Positions 1 to 8,315 are shown, numbered from the stretch's first letter. The stretch is 50,885 nt of DNA from an uncultured Oscillospiraceae bacterium (GCA_947629245.1 CANRDC010000009.1:1-50885); one strand, 5' to 3'. The notes: generated from the sequence alone by a model not told the origin. Made by a program: numbers and translations.

Positions 1-1308
1 CGGGCGCTGCTGTGGCCGCTGGTGGTGGAGCAGGTGCTCACGGGGCTGATGGGCGTGGCGGACACGTTCATGGTCTCCAACGTGGGGGAGGCGGCCATCT
101 CCGGCGTGGCGCTGGTGGACTCTCTGAACGTGCTGGTGGTCAACTTCTTCTCCGCCCTGGCCGCCGGAGGCACCATCGTCTGCTCCCAGTACATCGGCCA
201 GGAGGACCGGGACCGGGCCAACCTGGCCTCCAACCAGGTGATGGGCGCGTCGCTGGCGCTGGCGCTGGTATGCTGCGGGGCGCTCGTCACCCTGCGCCGA
301 CCCGTGCTGGGCCTGATCTTCGGCAAGGTGGAGGCCGCCGTCATGGACGCGGCGGACGTGTATCTGCTGGTCACCGCCCTGAGCTATCCGTTTTTGGCCC
401 TGTACTCCGCCAGCGCGGCCCTGTTCCGGGCCACGGGCGACTCCCGGCGGCCCATGGTCGTGGCGCTGATCGCGGACATCCTGAACATCATCGGCAACGC
501 CGTTTTGATCTTCGGTTTCGGCCTTGGGGTGCTGGGGGCGGCGCTGGCCACGCTGGCCAGCCGGATCGTCAGCGCCGTGGTCATGCTCCGGTATCAGGCC
601 CGGCCCGGCCAGGTCATCTCTCTGGGCGGCATACGCGGCTATCTGCCCGACTGGGCCATGCTCCGGCGGATCATGCGGGTAGGGCTGCCCTCCGCCATTG
701 AAAACGGCATGTTCCAGTTCGGCAAGCTGGTGGTCCAGTCCACGGTCTCCATCCTGGGCACCACCGCCATCGCCGCCCAGGCCATCGTCGCCACGCTGGA
801 CTCCTGCGAGGGCATGCCTGGCCAGGCCATCGGCATCGGCCTCATCACCGTGGCGGGCCAGTGCATGGGCAAGGGCCGCCCCGACGAGGCCAAGCGGTAT
901 ATGCGCCTGTTCACCCGCATCTCCCTGGTCGTGGCCCTTGTGATGAGCGGGGCTGTCGGCGCCGCCGTGCCTGTCATCACCCGCCTCACCGCCCTGACCG
1001 CCGAAGGCCGGGTGCTGGTCTGCCAGCTCACCTGGTTCGTGTCGGTCATGCGGGTTCTGTTCTGGCCTCCCGCCTTCACGCTGCCCAACGGCCTGCGGGC
1101 GGCGGGGGACGTGTCCTACACCATGTGGATCGGCACGGCCAGCATGTGGGGCCTGCGGGTGGCGCTGAGCTGGTATCTGTGCCGGTACACGCCGGTGGGC
1201 CTGTGGGGCATCTGGATCGGCTGGTGCTCGGACTGGGTCCTCCGGGCGGTCTGCTTCCGCCTCCGCCTCCGGGGCGACAGGTGGCAGACGCACAATGTAC
1301 TGCGATAG
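1..1308 (+). CDS. MATE family multidrug/cation antiporter, 5' end outside window
   Basis: The reading frame is open from base 1, so the N-terminus lies outside the window; about 435 residues are visible. The product is a very hydrophobic polytopic membrane protein. It opens with a segment containing GLMGVADTFMVS, the typical first-helix region of MATE exporters, followed by repeated long hydrophobic segments and the family-like stretch SQYIGQ. MATE proteins expel drugs, dyes or metabolites in exchange for Na+ or H+ across the cytoplasmic membrane. The visible length is close to a full MATE protein (about 440-460 residues), so only a few residues are missing. Substrate cannot be told from sequence. 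A GTG at base 22 is in frame, but the homologous sequence continues upstream of it, so it is not taken as the start. Confidence 0.85.
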   Translation, partial: RALLWPLVVEQVLTGLMGVADTFMVSNVGEAAISGVALVDSLNVLVVNFFSALAAGGTIVCSQYIGQEDRDRANLASNQVMGASLALALVCCGALVTLRRPVLGLIFGKVEAAVMDAADVYLLVTALSYPFLALYSASAALFRATGDSRRPMVVALIADILNIIGNAVLIFGFGLGVLGAALATLASRIVSAVVMLRYQARPGQVISLGGIRGYLPDWAMLRRIMRVGLPSAIENGMFQFGKLVVQSTVSILGTTAIAAQAIVATLDSCEGMPGQAIGIGLITVAGQCMGKGRPDEAKRYMRLFTRISLVVALVMSGAVGAAVPVITRLTALTAEGRVLVCQLTWFVSVMRVLFWPPAFTLPNGLRAAGDVSYTMWIGTASMWGLRVALSWYLCRYTPVGLWGIWIGWCSDWVLRAVCFRLRLRGDRWQTHNVLR

Positions 1309-1310
1309 TC

Positions 1311-1444
1311 GATCAAATGCGAGCATTTGATCGAGAAGGCTTCGGCCCGCCGCAGCGCATAAATCCCCCGTCTATCAGACGGGGGATTTCCACGTTTGCG
1401 GGCCGCAAAGTATGATTTCCGACGTACACGCCGCCGGAAATCAT
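1311..1444. repeat. Nested hairpin cluster
   Basis: Four inverted repeats lie between the MATE gene and the XRE gene. They are GATCAAATGC/GCATTTGATC (1311-1332), GGCCCGC facing GCGGGCC and enclosing a terminator-like stem, the terminator at 1361-1389, and ATGATTTCCG/CGGAAATCAT (1412-1444). No open frame is supported here. The cluster separates convergent genes and could end transcription from both sides; it may also be a repeat element present once in this window. Confidence 0.5.
1361..1389. terminator. Bidirectional intrinsic terminator
   Basis: AAATCCCCCGTC and GACGGGGGATTT form a 12-bp stem with a 5-base loop. It lies between the MATE gene and the convergent XRE gene, with an A/T pair run at the stem base. 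Confidence 0.6.
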
Positions 1445-1492
1445 GATCCAACTTGATCCGGCTCTGCGGAGCCGAACTCTGCGAGGCTGCTT

Positions 1493-2272
1493 TTAGGACC
1501 CGCTGTTTTTATATTTTCTTCCCGGCACATAGATCGCCGCGAGAAGCCCCGCCAGAGACCCCATGGGCAGATACGCCGCGAGGACGCCCGGACCGAACAG
1601 CCATTTTGCCAGCGCGCACACCGCCCCGCTCAACGCCATGGTCGCGAGAGCCCACACCCGAAGGCCCGTCAGCATACAGGGCCAAGTGCGGTTATTGAAG
1701 CGCACGCCGGGCATGTTGATGCGCAGCGGGCCGTCATGATAAAAGCCGATATCATCCGCGTCGTAATACCAGGGCAGCCTCGTCCGGGCGAACAGGCAGA
1801 AGTAGAGCCCGAACCCGGCGGCCAGGGCCGTCATCAGCGCCGCGGGATAGTATGTGACCCAGTGGTCGCCGTCCCGCGCCATCCCGGTCATGAGCCACCA
1901 CAGGGAGACCGCCGCCGGGATCAGGCACAGCGCGTACCGTATCCCCCACTTCCTCCGGTCCGGCCCGCCACGGGACGGTCCCTCCCCGGACAGGGTCAGT
2001 ACCCGCCGCACCAGCGCCTCCGCCTCGACCGCGCTCACGGTTGTCTCCGCCGCCGTCCGGCGGCCCTGCAACAGCTCCGTCACCGTCACGTCCAGGGCCT
2101 CCGCCAGGGGGATGAGAAGGGTGATATCCGGCAGCCCCGCGGCCCGCTCCCACTTGCTCACCGCCTTGTCGGACACATGGATGCGCTCCGCCAGTTCCTT
2201 TTGGGTCAGTCCCTTTTCCTTCCGCAGCTGGGCCACGAACGCCCCGAACCGCTCCCGGTCTATCCCGTCCAT
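1493..2272 (-). CDS. XRE-family regulator with C-terminal membrane domain
   Basis: Residues about 8-62 form a helix-turn-helix of the XRE/Cro type (KGLTQKELAERIHVSDKAVS, then KWER), the DNA-binding motif seen in many clostridial regulators. From about residue 105 there are four hydrophobic segments, with a charged stretch containing WYYDADDIGFYHDG between the second and third. The protein therefore looks like a membrane-anchored repressor or a sensor of membrane state. I chose the ATG at 2272 because GAGGTG lies about six bases upstream; an in-frame TTG six codons earlier lacks a site. Its target and signal are unknown. A second regulator with the same architecture is at 13647-14249. Confidence 0.8.
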   Translation of the reverse strand: MDGIDRERFGAFVAQLRKEKGLTQKELAERIHVSDKAVSKWERAAGLPDITLLIPLAEALDVTVTELLQGRRTAAETTVSAVEAEALVRRVLTLSGEGPSRGGPDRRKWGIRYALCLIPAAVSLWWLMTGMARDGDHWVTYYPAALMTALAAGFGLYFCLFARTRLPWYYDADDIGFYHDGPLRINMPGVRFNNRTWPCMLTGLRVWALATMALSGAVCALAKWLFGPGVLAAYLPMGSLAGLLAAIYVPGRKYKNSGS

Positions 2273-2353
2273 ACCATCACCTCGCCGCAATTGTACCGCC
2301 GGATGAGGCGCCTGACAACCGACGGAGCGTAGAGTCCCGCGTTTTCCGGCCGT

Positions 2354-3124
2354 CTATGGCCGGTTCAGCGCCTCCACGTGGGCCAGGTCCCTGGCCGTCA
2401 GTTCCACCCAGGCGGGACGGAAGCCGCACTTGAGGGCGTTGCGGACGCTCTTCAGATTGCACCAGGCCGCGCAGTAGAACGGGACCTTCCCCCTCTCGAA
2501 CACCTCCAGGGCCAGACGGCTGGTCAGGGCCGAGGCCACGCCCCGGCGGCGGTACCCCGACAGCACGTCCACGCCGATCTGCCACATGCCCTCGCAGTCG
2601 GCGGACACCCCCGCCAGACCCACCAGCTTTTCCCCGTCATAGGCCCCCAGGGCCAGCATGTCCCGCTCCCGCCGGTGCGCGCACAGGGCGTTGCTCCACT
2701 CCGGCTTATACAGCCCCGCGAAGTCCGCCGGACCCAGCAGCCGCAGGGTGTACGGGCACTCCAGCGCCCGCAGCGCATTTACGTCCGGCAGAAAATATTC
2801 CGCCATGTAGCAGACCGCCAGCCCGAAGGGCTCCAATGCCCGGTCAAGCACATACAGGTGCGGCGTCTCAAAGGCAAAGCTGGCCGGGTAGGCGTTCACA
2901 TAGCCCGTCACCGCCTCCCGGACCCGGTCGCTCACCTGGGCCACCACGTTGCTGCCATAGCTCACCAGATCGCACTCCACGGGCCGGGGCAGATACACCC
3001 TGGCCCGTGGGTCGGCATTGGCGGCGGCGATCACATTTTCCGTGCGCAAAAAGTCCTCCGGCTCACAGTTGCAGTCGATGGCCGACTGCTCCAGCGCCAC
3101 GCGCCAAATTTCCTCGTTCGTCAT
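2354..3124 (-). CDS. GNAT family N-acetyltransferase
   Basis: A 256-residue protein whose C-terminal half carries the GNAT fold: a segment with VGLAGVSADCEGMWQIGVDV followed by the acetyl-CoA binding motif YRRRGVASAL (consensus Q/R-x-x-G-x-G/A) around residues 190-200, then a region like the family's motif B (CNLKSVRNALKCGF). The N-terminal half is extra and of unknown role, as in several clostridial GNAT proteins of about 250 residues. It probably transfers an acetyl group to a small molecule or amine; the substrate cannot be inferred. GAGGTGAG sits just before the ATG. It ends 81 bases before the XRE gene start and begins 9 bases after rsmG, so rsmG and this gene are likely co-transcribed. 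Confidence 0.8.
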   Translation of the reverse strand: MTNEEIWRVALEQSAIDCNCEPEDFLRTENVIAAANADPRARVYLPRPVECDLVSYGSNVVAQVSDRVREAVTGYVNAYPASFAFETPHLYVLDRALEPFGLAVCYMAEYFLPDVNALRALECPYTLRLLGPADFAGLYKPEWSNALCAHRRERDMLALGAYDGEKLVGLAGVSADCEGMWQIGVDVLSGYRRRGVASALTSRLALEVFERGKVPFYCAAWCNLKSVRNALKCGFRPAWVELTARDLAHVEALNRP

Positions 3125-3133
3125 AGTCTCACC

Positions 3134-3841
3134 TCACCCCAGCAGGGGTCTTTTCTTGATCTGGGCCCAGCGGCGGGGGTACTGGGGCGGGGTGGGCTTG
3201 ATCTTCTCGATCACCACCACCGCGTGGGTCACGTCCGCGCCGGCGATCTCGTAGCGCCGGACCTCCCGGACCCGGCCCCCCAGGGCATTTATGGCGAACG
3301 CCCCCCGGACGGTCTCCTCGTCGCAGTCGGGGTTTTTCATGGCCAGGAAGAGCCCGCCCACCTTCGCCAGCGGCAGGCACAGCTCCGCCAGCAGGTGCAA
3401 TTCCGCCACTGCCCGGCTGGTCACGATGTCGAAGCTCTCCCGCAGCTCGGCCATTTCCTCCGCCCGGCCCCAGAGGCACCGCACGTCCTCCATGCCCAGG
3501 GCGGCGCAGCTTTCCCGCACGAAATCCATTTTCTTGCCCACGCTGTCCAGACAGGTGAGCCGGATACGGGGCCGCAAAATGCGCAACGGCACCCCCGGAA
3601 AGCCCGCGCCGGACCCCACGTCCGCCACGGACTTGTCCCCGGAAAAGTCCGCCACGGTCAAAAGCGCGGCGCTGTCCAGAAAATGCAGCCGGGCCGCGGC
3701 GGCCGGGTCCCGGATGGCCGTCAGATTCGTAGTCTCGTTTGCCCGCAGCAGCAGCTCGCCGTACGCCGCCATGGCCAGGACCTGCTCCGGCGTCGCCGGG
3801 ATGCCCATTGCCTCCAGTCCCTCGCGAATGATCTTCTCCAT
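3134..3841 (-). CDS. rsmG: 16S rRNA (guanine527-N7)-methyltransferase RsmG
   Basis: RsmG (GidB) methylates N7 of G527 in 16S rRNA using S-adenosylmethionine; its loss gives low-level streptomycin resistance in several bacteria. The SAM-binding motif DVGSGAGFPGVPL is at about residues 73-86. It is preceded by the family pattern NLTAI and followed by SVGKKMDFV and TSRAVAEL. The 235-residue length is normal. I chose the ATG at 3841 because GGAG is six bases upstream; an in-frame TTG four codons earlier overlaps that ribosome binding site. rsmG often sits beside mnmG near the replication origin, but no mnmG, parA or dnaA is seen here, so this copy is away from that setting. Confidence 0.93.
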   Translation of the reverse strand: MEKIIREGLEAMGIPATPEQVLAMAAYGELLLRANETTNLTAIRDPAAAARLHFLDSAALLTVADFSGDKSVADVGSGAGFPGVPLRILRPRIRLTCLDSVGKKMDFVRESCAALGMEDVRCLWGRAEEMAELRESFDIVTSRAVAELHLLAELCLPLAKVGGLFLAMKNPDCDEETVRGAFAINALGGRVREVRRYEIAGADVTHAVVVIEKIKPTPPQYPRRWAQIKKRPLLG

Positions 3842-3904
3842 GACTGTCTCCAAACAAAACAGGCGCGTTCAAAGCGCCCTTCGTGAGTTATGGCCCAACG
3901 ACGC

Positions 3905-4618
3905 TCAGCTTAAAATCGGCAAATGATCCAAACAGGCCGGTAAATGCATCATATGATGGTCTGTTATGGGCGTTAAGATCATACCGCCTCTTGTCAATCG
4001 TCCCCAAAACACCAGCAGCCAAACGGAGCGAAGATCCGTAGTCACCCCACCGACCTCCAATATTTCCATGACCCATTCTTCGGGGACCATCGACCGTATT
4101 TCCTCCAGCGTCAACCGCTCGATGATCTTTCGGGTATTTTTACCAACGGCGATCATATACTCCCGCAAAGCGTCCACATGTATGCTCTTTCCAAACGCGA
4201 CCGCCTGTTCGTATTCCAACGCGTTGCCGGTATCTGTGATAGAGGCTCCTATTTTCCTTTGCCATTCTGGATCGAAGATCTGCTCCTGATGGGCCATCAG
4301 GATATTGCCGACCAGATCCTCAATGCGATACGTATGCCAGAACTGCCAGCACATCGGCACAGTTCCGGTCCCCGCGTAGTGCAGATCCGTATCCCATTTC
4401 TGCCTTGGTACCGGAGCGTTTTGATGGTCGTCCATCATATAGTCCAAAACATAGTCGGCGATCGTCTTATCCTGTCTGCCGGAAATCTCCGCGGGATGTA
4501 CCATAGCGTGAACATCCAGCGTCAATTCTTTTATCCGGTCCAAATCGTTTTTTGTCAACGCAAGCTTCAATTCTTCATATCTGCTTTCGAATGACGAATA
4601 TAACTGTTCTTTTGTCAT
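3905..4618 (-). CDS. DinB-like/DUF helical-bundle protein
   Basis: About 237 residues beginning MTKEQLYSSFESRYEELK. The pattern resembles small DinB/YfiT-type proteins that form a four-helix bundle and often bind a metal through histidines: HAMVHP near the N-terminus, WQFWHTYRIEDLVGNI in the middle, and HHMMHLPACLDHL at the C-terminus. I identify the family by this layout only; the biochemical role is unknown. GGAGGG seven bases upstream sets the ATG at 4618. Base composition is less GC-rich than the neighbours, which could mean later acquisition. A gap of 63 bases separates it from rsmG. Confidence 0.65.
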   Translation of the reverse strand: MTKEQLYSSFESRYEELKLALTKNDLDRIKELTLDVHAMVHPAEISGRQDKTIADYVLDYMMDDHQNAPVPRQKWDTDLHYAGTGTVPMCWQFWHTYRIEDLVGNILMAHQEQIFDPEWQRKIGASITDTGNALEYEQAVAFGKSIHVDALREYMIAVGKNTRKIIERLTLEEIRSMVPEEWVMEILEVGGVTTDLRSVWLLVFWGRLTRGGMILTPITDHHMMHLPACLDHLPILS

Positions 4619-4727
4619 GGGAAAACCCTCCAATAAAATACCGATCCGTACGGCTCCTTGCCCCCGATCGCGGCGTTTGCCCCGGATCGGCTCCGTCTCT
4701 TTTCAGTCAAATCACATAAACCGGGGG

Positions 4728-4753
4728 GAGACGCCTTGCTTACAAGGCGTCTC
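4728..4753. terminator. Strong hairpin, probable terminator
   Basis: GAGACGCCTTG and CAAGGCGTCTC form an 11-bp stem with a 4-base loop, 46 bases after the stop of the SleB-like gene. On the minus strand it is followed by C-rich sequence with no U tract, so termination strength is uncertain. No gene is seen elsewhere in 4619-4798. Confidence 0.45.
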
Positions 4754-4798
4754 TCTCCGGCGCGTCTGTTCATTTTTGGTTCACGCCTTACGGCAGTA

Positions 4799-5728
4799 TC
4801 AAGCTTCTCTGTAGAATCGGAGATCCCCGAACGCGGCTACCTGTTCATAGCCCTCGCCCATATCGTTCCGGGCCACATAATCGGCGCCGCCCGCCACGTC
4901 GCAGCCGTCCAGGGCCAGCTTGGCGGCCAGGACGGACGTCTCGTCCGGCTGCACATAGATCATGCCGTTGGTCACCACGCTGAACTGGTTCTTGGCGAAG
5001 ATCACCTCATAGATATTGTCCTGCCCGGCAAAGCGGGCGTTCCCGATCCGGTTGACGCACACGCTGCCCACGGCCACCTGGGCCTCCAGAGGCTGCTCGG
5101 CGGCCAGGGCATAGATGAGGCGGCTGAGCCAGAACACGTCCGCCTCGTCATAAAACTCGCCGCCGGACGTCAGGGGCTTCACCTCCGTGCCGTCCACGGT
5201 CAGGTCCCAGTTCACCCGGTCCCAGTAAGCCGTCAGGCCCATGCACTTGACCAGATCCTCCACCGGCAGCGCCACCGTTCCGTCCACGGTCTGAGGACCG
5301 TTCTCCAGATAGATGTACCGGTCGTTGCAGTTGAAATAGGCTTGTCCCATCTGGGCGGTCATCACGAGCCCGTCCATGGCCATGGAGACCGCGCTGCCAT
5401 TGTCGATGACCTGGGCGTCCAGCTCCAGGGCCCGGCAGAAGCCCGTCACGCTCATATAGGGCTCGCCGCCGATCATGGCGCACTGGCCCACCAGCTCCTC
5501 ATGGGCATACACGGGAAGCGTGGTCCGGTTATCCGTGACCTCCGGCTCGGGGGTCGCCTCGTCACGCTCACCGCTCAGGACCACAAAGGTGGCCTCCGGC
5601 TCCTCCGCCACATAGGCGTCCTTCTCCTGTGCATCGTCTCTTGCAAATACGCTCTGGCTCATCACGCCCATGGCAAGGCAGAGCGCACAGACGATCGCCG
5701 CGATCTTCGCCAACCACCGACTCTTCAT
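4799..5728 (-). CDS. Secreted SleB-like cell-wall hydrolase with copper-amine-oxidase-like N-terminal domain
   Basis: The 309-residue product starts with a signal peptide (MKSRWLAKIAAIVCALCLAM, cleavage likely near FARD). Residues about 65-180 resemble the copper amine oxidase N-terminal-like repeat found in many clostridial surface proteins (YAHEELVGQCAMIGGEPYMS, ALPVEDLVKCMGL). The C-terminal 120 residues match the SleB/CwlJ hydrolase family: LIYALAAEQPLEAQVAVGSV, VCVNRIGN, YEVIFAKNQFSVV. SleB-type enzymes cut spore-cortex peptidoglycan during germination; CwlJ-like homologues with other N-termini also occur in vegetative cells, so the exact timing is open. The ATG at 5728 follows GGGAGG by eight bases. 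Confidence 0.85.
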   Translation of the reverse strand: MKSRWLAKIAAIVCALCLAMGVMSQSVFARDDAQEKDAYVAEEPEATFVVLSGERDEATPEPEVTDNRTTLPVYAHEELVGQCAMIGGEPYMSVTGFCRALELDAQVIDNGSAVSMAMDGLVMTAQMGQAYFNCNDRYIYLENGPQTVDGTVALPVEDLVKCMGLTAYWDRVNWDLTVDGTEVKPLTSGGEFYDEADVFWLSRLIYALAAEQPLEAQVAVGSVCVNRIGNARFAGQDNIYEVIFAKNQFSVVTNGMIYVQPDETSVLAAKLALDGCDVAGGADYVARNDMGEGYEQVAAFGDLRFYREA

Positions 5729-5802
5729 TCGGACTGCCTCCCTTTCGCTTCGGTACCGGAATTGCAGGAACAAACGCCCCATAATTCATTTTCGGTATCC
5801 TT

Positions 5803-5832
5803 ATTATATCGAAAAGAAAACAGCCAAAACAA
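5803..5832 (-). promoter_or_regulatory. Probable vegetative-type promoter of the SleB-like gene
   Basis: On the minus strand TTGTTT (5832-5827) and TATAAT (5808-5803) are separated by 18 bases, about 75 bases before the start codon. The surrounding 5780-6060 stretch is AT-rich, holds no supported gene, and contains an inverted repeat TGTGGA/TCCACA near 5894-5909. Confidence 0.45.
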
Positions 5833-6061
5833 TTGGCATTGTGTCAAAAAGACGGCGATTCAAATTGGAAGTTGTAACAACCGCACAATAAATTGTGGAA
5901 AAAATCCACAAAATCGCTGAAAATCCTGCAATATCTTGTGTCAAAGGATTGGAAATTTATGGAATGTGCCCAAAAATTCGACAGATATTTCCAAAAAACC
6001 GGTCGCTCCCCGGCCTCCCCCGAACTGATTATGTCTACAAAAACGCAATTTTTCTTTCAGA

Positions 6062-6304
6062 TTATGTTAACTGTTTCAGGGCCTGCGCCAGCTGGTCCGG
6101 GCAGGACGTATCCTTCATGCCGCAGCGGATGCCGTCCAGCCTGGATATGGCGTCTTCCACGCGCATCCCCTCCACCAGCCGGGTGATTCCCTGGAGATTT
6201 CCGTTGCAGCCCCCCACTACTTCCACACTTTTTATGACGCCGTCCTCGGCCTCCACGCGCATCAGGCGGGAGCACACGCCCTTGGGCTGATAGGTCACTT
6301 CCAT
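6062..6304 (-). CDS. TIGR03905-type TSCPD domain protein
   Basis: An 80-residue protein that fits the small TSCPD-domain family. It has EVVGGCNGNLQGITRLVEGM in the first half and the ending GMKDTSCPDQLAQALKQL, which includes the name-giving T-S-C-P-D residues. The conserved cysteines (GGC and SCPD, plus CGM) suggest metal or thiol chemistry. The TSCPD domain also occurs at the C-terminus of some class II ribonucleotide reductases, but the stand-alone clostridial proteins have no known function. It is divergent from spoIIP, with 131 bases between the start codons. Length is normal for the family. Confidence 0.85.
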   Translation of the reverse strand: MEVTYQPKGVCSRLMRVEAEDGVIKSVEVVGGCNGNLQGITRLVEGMRVEDAISRLDGIRCGMKDTSCPDQLAQALKQLT

Positions 6305-6348
6305 TTTTATGTTTTCTCCTTCCGTTATAAATTATTTTTTCAATTTCA

Positions 6349-6378
6349 GGTATATCCTCCCGGTGGGAAACATATACT
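6349..6378 (+). promoter_or_regulatory. Candidate sigma-E promoter of spoIIP
   Basis: GGTATATCC (6349-6357) and CATATACT (6371-6378) with a 13-base spacer resemble the Bacillus sigma-E pattern (about GTCATATT, 13-15 bases, CATACACT). The site would give a leader of about 50 bases. spoIIP is sigma-E controlled in Bacillus subtilis. This is a by-eye match only. Confidence 0.4.
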
Positions 6379-6435
6379 TCATTGATACATATATGTGTCA
6401 CGGCAATTCCCATACGCCAGAAAGGGGGCATCCGC

Positions 6436-7671
6436 TTGAAGTTCAAGCTGTTATCCGCCGTGCTGCTGTTGGCCTGTTTTGTGTTTCTCGGGGTCCTGTC
6501 CGGGGCGATCCCCGTGACGGAGCTGACCGGGGACGTAGCCGCGGGCCTGTTTCGGGGCGTCGCCTCTGAGCCCTCGCCGGAGCCGTCCGCCGCGGTCCGA
6601 ACGCCGGGAACCGCCCCGTCCTCCGTCCCGACGGAGGCGCCGGACGGGACAGCGCCGACCGCCGGGGCCGCGGCGCTTCCCGCGCCGAAGGTCGCGCCCA
6701 CGAAGGCGCCCTACGCCGCGCCGTCGCCCACATTCCCGCCGGTAGTCCCTAAAAAGACGGACGCGCCCGTCCCGCCGTCCGCGCCGCCGCCCTCCGCCGT
6801 CCCGGAGCCCACATCCGCGCCGGAGCGGACGGCCATGCCGGAGCCCTCGCCCACACCGGAACCCACGCCCATTCCGGAGGCTGCGCCGGAACCCGATCTC
6901 TGGGAACCGGCGGCGGCGGTGATCTCCACCACCATTACCTGGAAGAACGATCCCATTCAGAACGACACCGATTACGCCGTGGACGGCGCGTCGCTGCTGG
7001 GCCGGATGCCGGACCTGGAGCTGCCCGCTGAGGGGTATCAGATCCTCATCATCCACACCCACGGCTCGGAGGCGTACACCCCCTCCGGGGAGGACCAGTA
7101 CGAGGCCACCAGCGACTACCGCACCACGGACCCGGACCACAGCATCATCCGGGTGGGACAGGCTCTGGGGGACGCGCTGGCGTCTTACGGGCTGAACGTG
7201 CTGGTGGACACGGGTCTGTACGACTGGCCCAGCTATGACGGCGCGTATGCCCGCAGCGGGGCGGCCGTCCAGACGTATCTGGAGCAGTACCCCACCATCC
7301 GGGTGGTCATCGACCTGCACCGGGACGCGCTGGGGGACGACGCGACCACATACAGGACCGTCTCGGACCAGGTCCAGCCGGACGCGGCCCAGATCATGTT
7401 CGTGGTGGGCACGGACGTCAACCTGGCCCATCCGGCCTGGCGGGAGAATCTGGCCATTGCCATGGGCCTGCAGGGGCTGGTGGAGGACAAGTACCCCCAT
7501 CTCATGCGCCCCACGCTGCTGTGTCCCTACCGGTACAACCAGCAGCTGACGACGGGCAGCGTGCTTCTGGAGATCGGCACCGCGGGCAACACGCTGGAAG
7601 AGGCTCTGACCGCAGCGGAGCTGTTCGCGGAGGTAGCGGGTCCGGCGCTCGCCGCCCGGATCGGGGAATAA
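6436..7671 (+). CDS. spoIIP: Stage II sporulation protein P (SpoIIP)
   Basis: SpoIIP is the amidase/endopeptidase of the DMP complex (SpoIID-M-P) that thins septal peptidoglycan during engulfment of the forespore. The 411-residue product has an N-terminal membrane anchor (FKLLSAVLLLACFVFLGVLS). It then has a proline/alanine/threonine-rich linker of about 120 residues, and the SpoIIP catalytic domain from about residue 200: ILIIHTHGSEAYTPSG, VVIDLHRDALGDD, FVVGTDVNLAHPAW and a C-terminal LLEIGTAGNTLEEA. His and Glu residues in these motifs fit the zinc amidase fold. The start is a TTG at 6436, seven bases after AAAGGGGG; no ATG nearer fits. The linker is unusually long and rich in PEP/PSP/APE repeats. 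Confidence 0.92.
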   Translation: MKFKLLSAVLLLACFVFLGVLSGAIPVTELTGDVAAGLFRGVASEPSPEPSAAVRTPGTAPSSVPTEAPDGTAPTAGAAALPAPKVAPTKAPYAAPSPTFPPVVPKKTDAPVPPSAPPPSAVPEPTSAPERTAMPEPSPTPEPTPIPEAAPEPDLWEPAAAVISTTITWKNDPIQNDTDYAVDGASLLGRMPDLELPAEGYQILIIHTHGSEAYTPSGEDQYEATSDYRTTDPDHSIIRVGQALGDALASYGLNVLVDTGLYDWPSYDGAYARSGAAVQTYLEQYPTIRVVIDLHRDALGDDATTYRTVSDQVQPDAAQIMFVVGTDVNLAHPAWRENLAIAMGLQGLVEDKYPHLMRPTLLCPYRYNQQLTTGSVLLEIGTAGNTLEEALTAAELFAEVAGPALAARIGE

Positions 7672-7757
7672 AACGCCCGCAGTTCGGGCATACTGTTTCT
7701 GACCGCCGGTTACATAGGACCGCTTTGCGGCTCAATTATAGCACAGGGGGGCAGAAA

Positions 7758-8186
7758 ATGAAAGTAGCGGACATCATGACCGGCCATGTGGTCACGGTCA
7801 ACCAGAAGGACCCGGTCGCGGCGGCGGCCCGGCTGATGAAGCGGCACAACCTGGGGGCGCTGCCGGTATGCGACGACGCGGGAAAGCTGCGGGGCCTGGT
7901 GACGGACCGGGACATCGTGACCCGGTGCGTCGCCATGGACTACGACCCCGCCGACACCATGCTCCGGGAGATCATGACCCGCGGGCTTCTGACCTGCCGG
8001 GGCACGGACGACGTGGAAAAGGCGGCCGCGGCCATGGGCCGGGAGCAGGTGCGCCGGATACCGGTGACGGAGGACGGAAAGCCGGTGGGGATGCTCTCTC
8101 TGGCGGACATCGCCCGGCGGGAATTTTACTGCATGGAGGCGGCCGCCGCCCTGGGCGGTATCTCCTCCAACATCCGCAGAGGCTAA
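7758..8186 (+). CDS. CBS-domain pair protein
   Basis: A 142-residue protein made of two CBS motifs, which form one Bateman module that binds adenine nucleotides such as AMP, ATP or SAM. The first CBS starts at the N-terminus (VADIMTGHVVTV) and ends with LRGLVTDRDIVTR. The second has REIMTRGLLTC and ends with PVGMLSLADIAR. Both carry the usual G-x-x-T/S-x-x-D/A end motif. There is no fused catalytic domain, so it may regulate another protein or sense energy state. AGGGGGG lies six bases before the ATG. It is 86 bases after spoIIP; a small hairpin (GCCCG/CGGGC, 7675-7689) in the gap is only a weak terminator candidate. Confidence 0.88.
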   Translation: MKVADIMTGHVVTVNQKDPVAAAARLMKRHNLGALPVCDDAGKLRGLVTDRDIVTRCVAMDYDPADTMLREIMTRGLLTCRGTDDVEKAAAAMGREQVRRIPVTEDGKPVGMLSLADIARREFYCMEAAAALGGISSNIRRG

Positions 8187-8279
8187 AGCCTTTGCGCCCG
8201 TGGGCGCATAAGACCCCCGCCGCAAGCGCGAACGCCGTCCCGGCGGACGCGTCCGGCGGCAGCCCCGAGGAACAGTCAG

Positions 8280-8309
8280 AAAAAGGCGCGTTGAAAAACG
8301 CGCCTTTTT
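8280..8309. terminator. Bidirectional intrinsic terminator
   Basis: AAAAAGGCGCGT and ACGCGCCTTTTT form a 12-bp stem, giving a U tract in both directions. It lies between the CBS gene and the convergent hydrolase gene. Confidence 0.85.
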
Positions 8310-8315
8310 CCATGT

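Noticed and set aside
2378-3886. A 502-codon open frame on the plus strand opposite the GNAT and rsmG genes
   Set aside because: It spans two well-supported minus-strand genes, has His/Gln/Pro-rich low-complexity composition and no domain; it is an antisense shadow typical of GC-rich DNA.
5893-5910. TTGTGGA/TCCACAA palindrome as DnaA boxes or an origin
   Set aside because: Neither half matches TTATNCACA exactly, there is only one pair, and no dnaA/dnaN/parB genes are near.
5893-6290. Two plus-strand frames of about 100-130 codons near the AT-rich gap
   Set aside because: They overlap the TSCPD gene on the other strand and lack start signals and homology.
6411-6418. CATACGCC as sigma-E -10 for spoIIP
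   Set aside because: It lies so close to the ribosome binding site that the transcript would start within it; the upstream site at 6349-6378 fits better.
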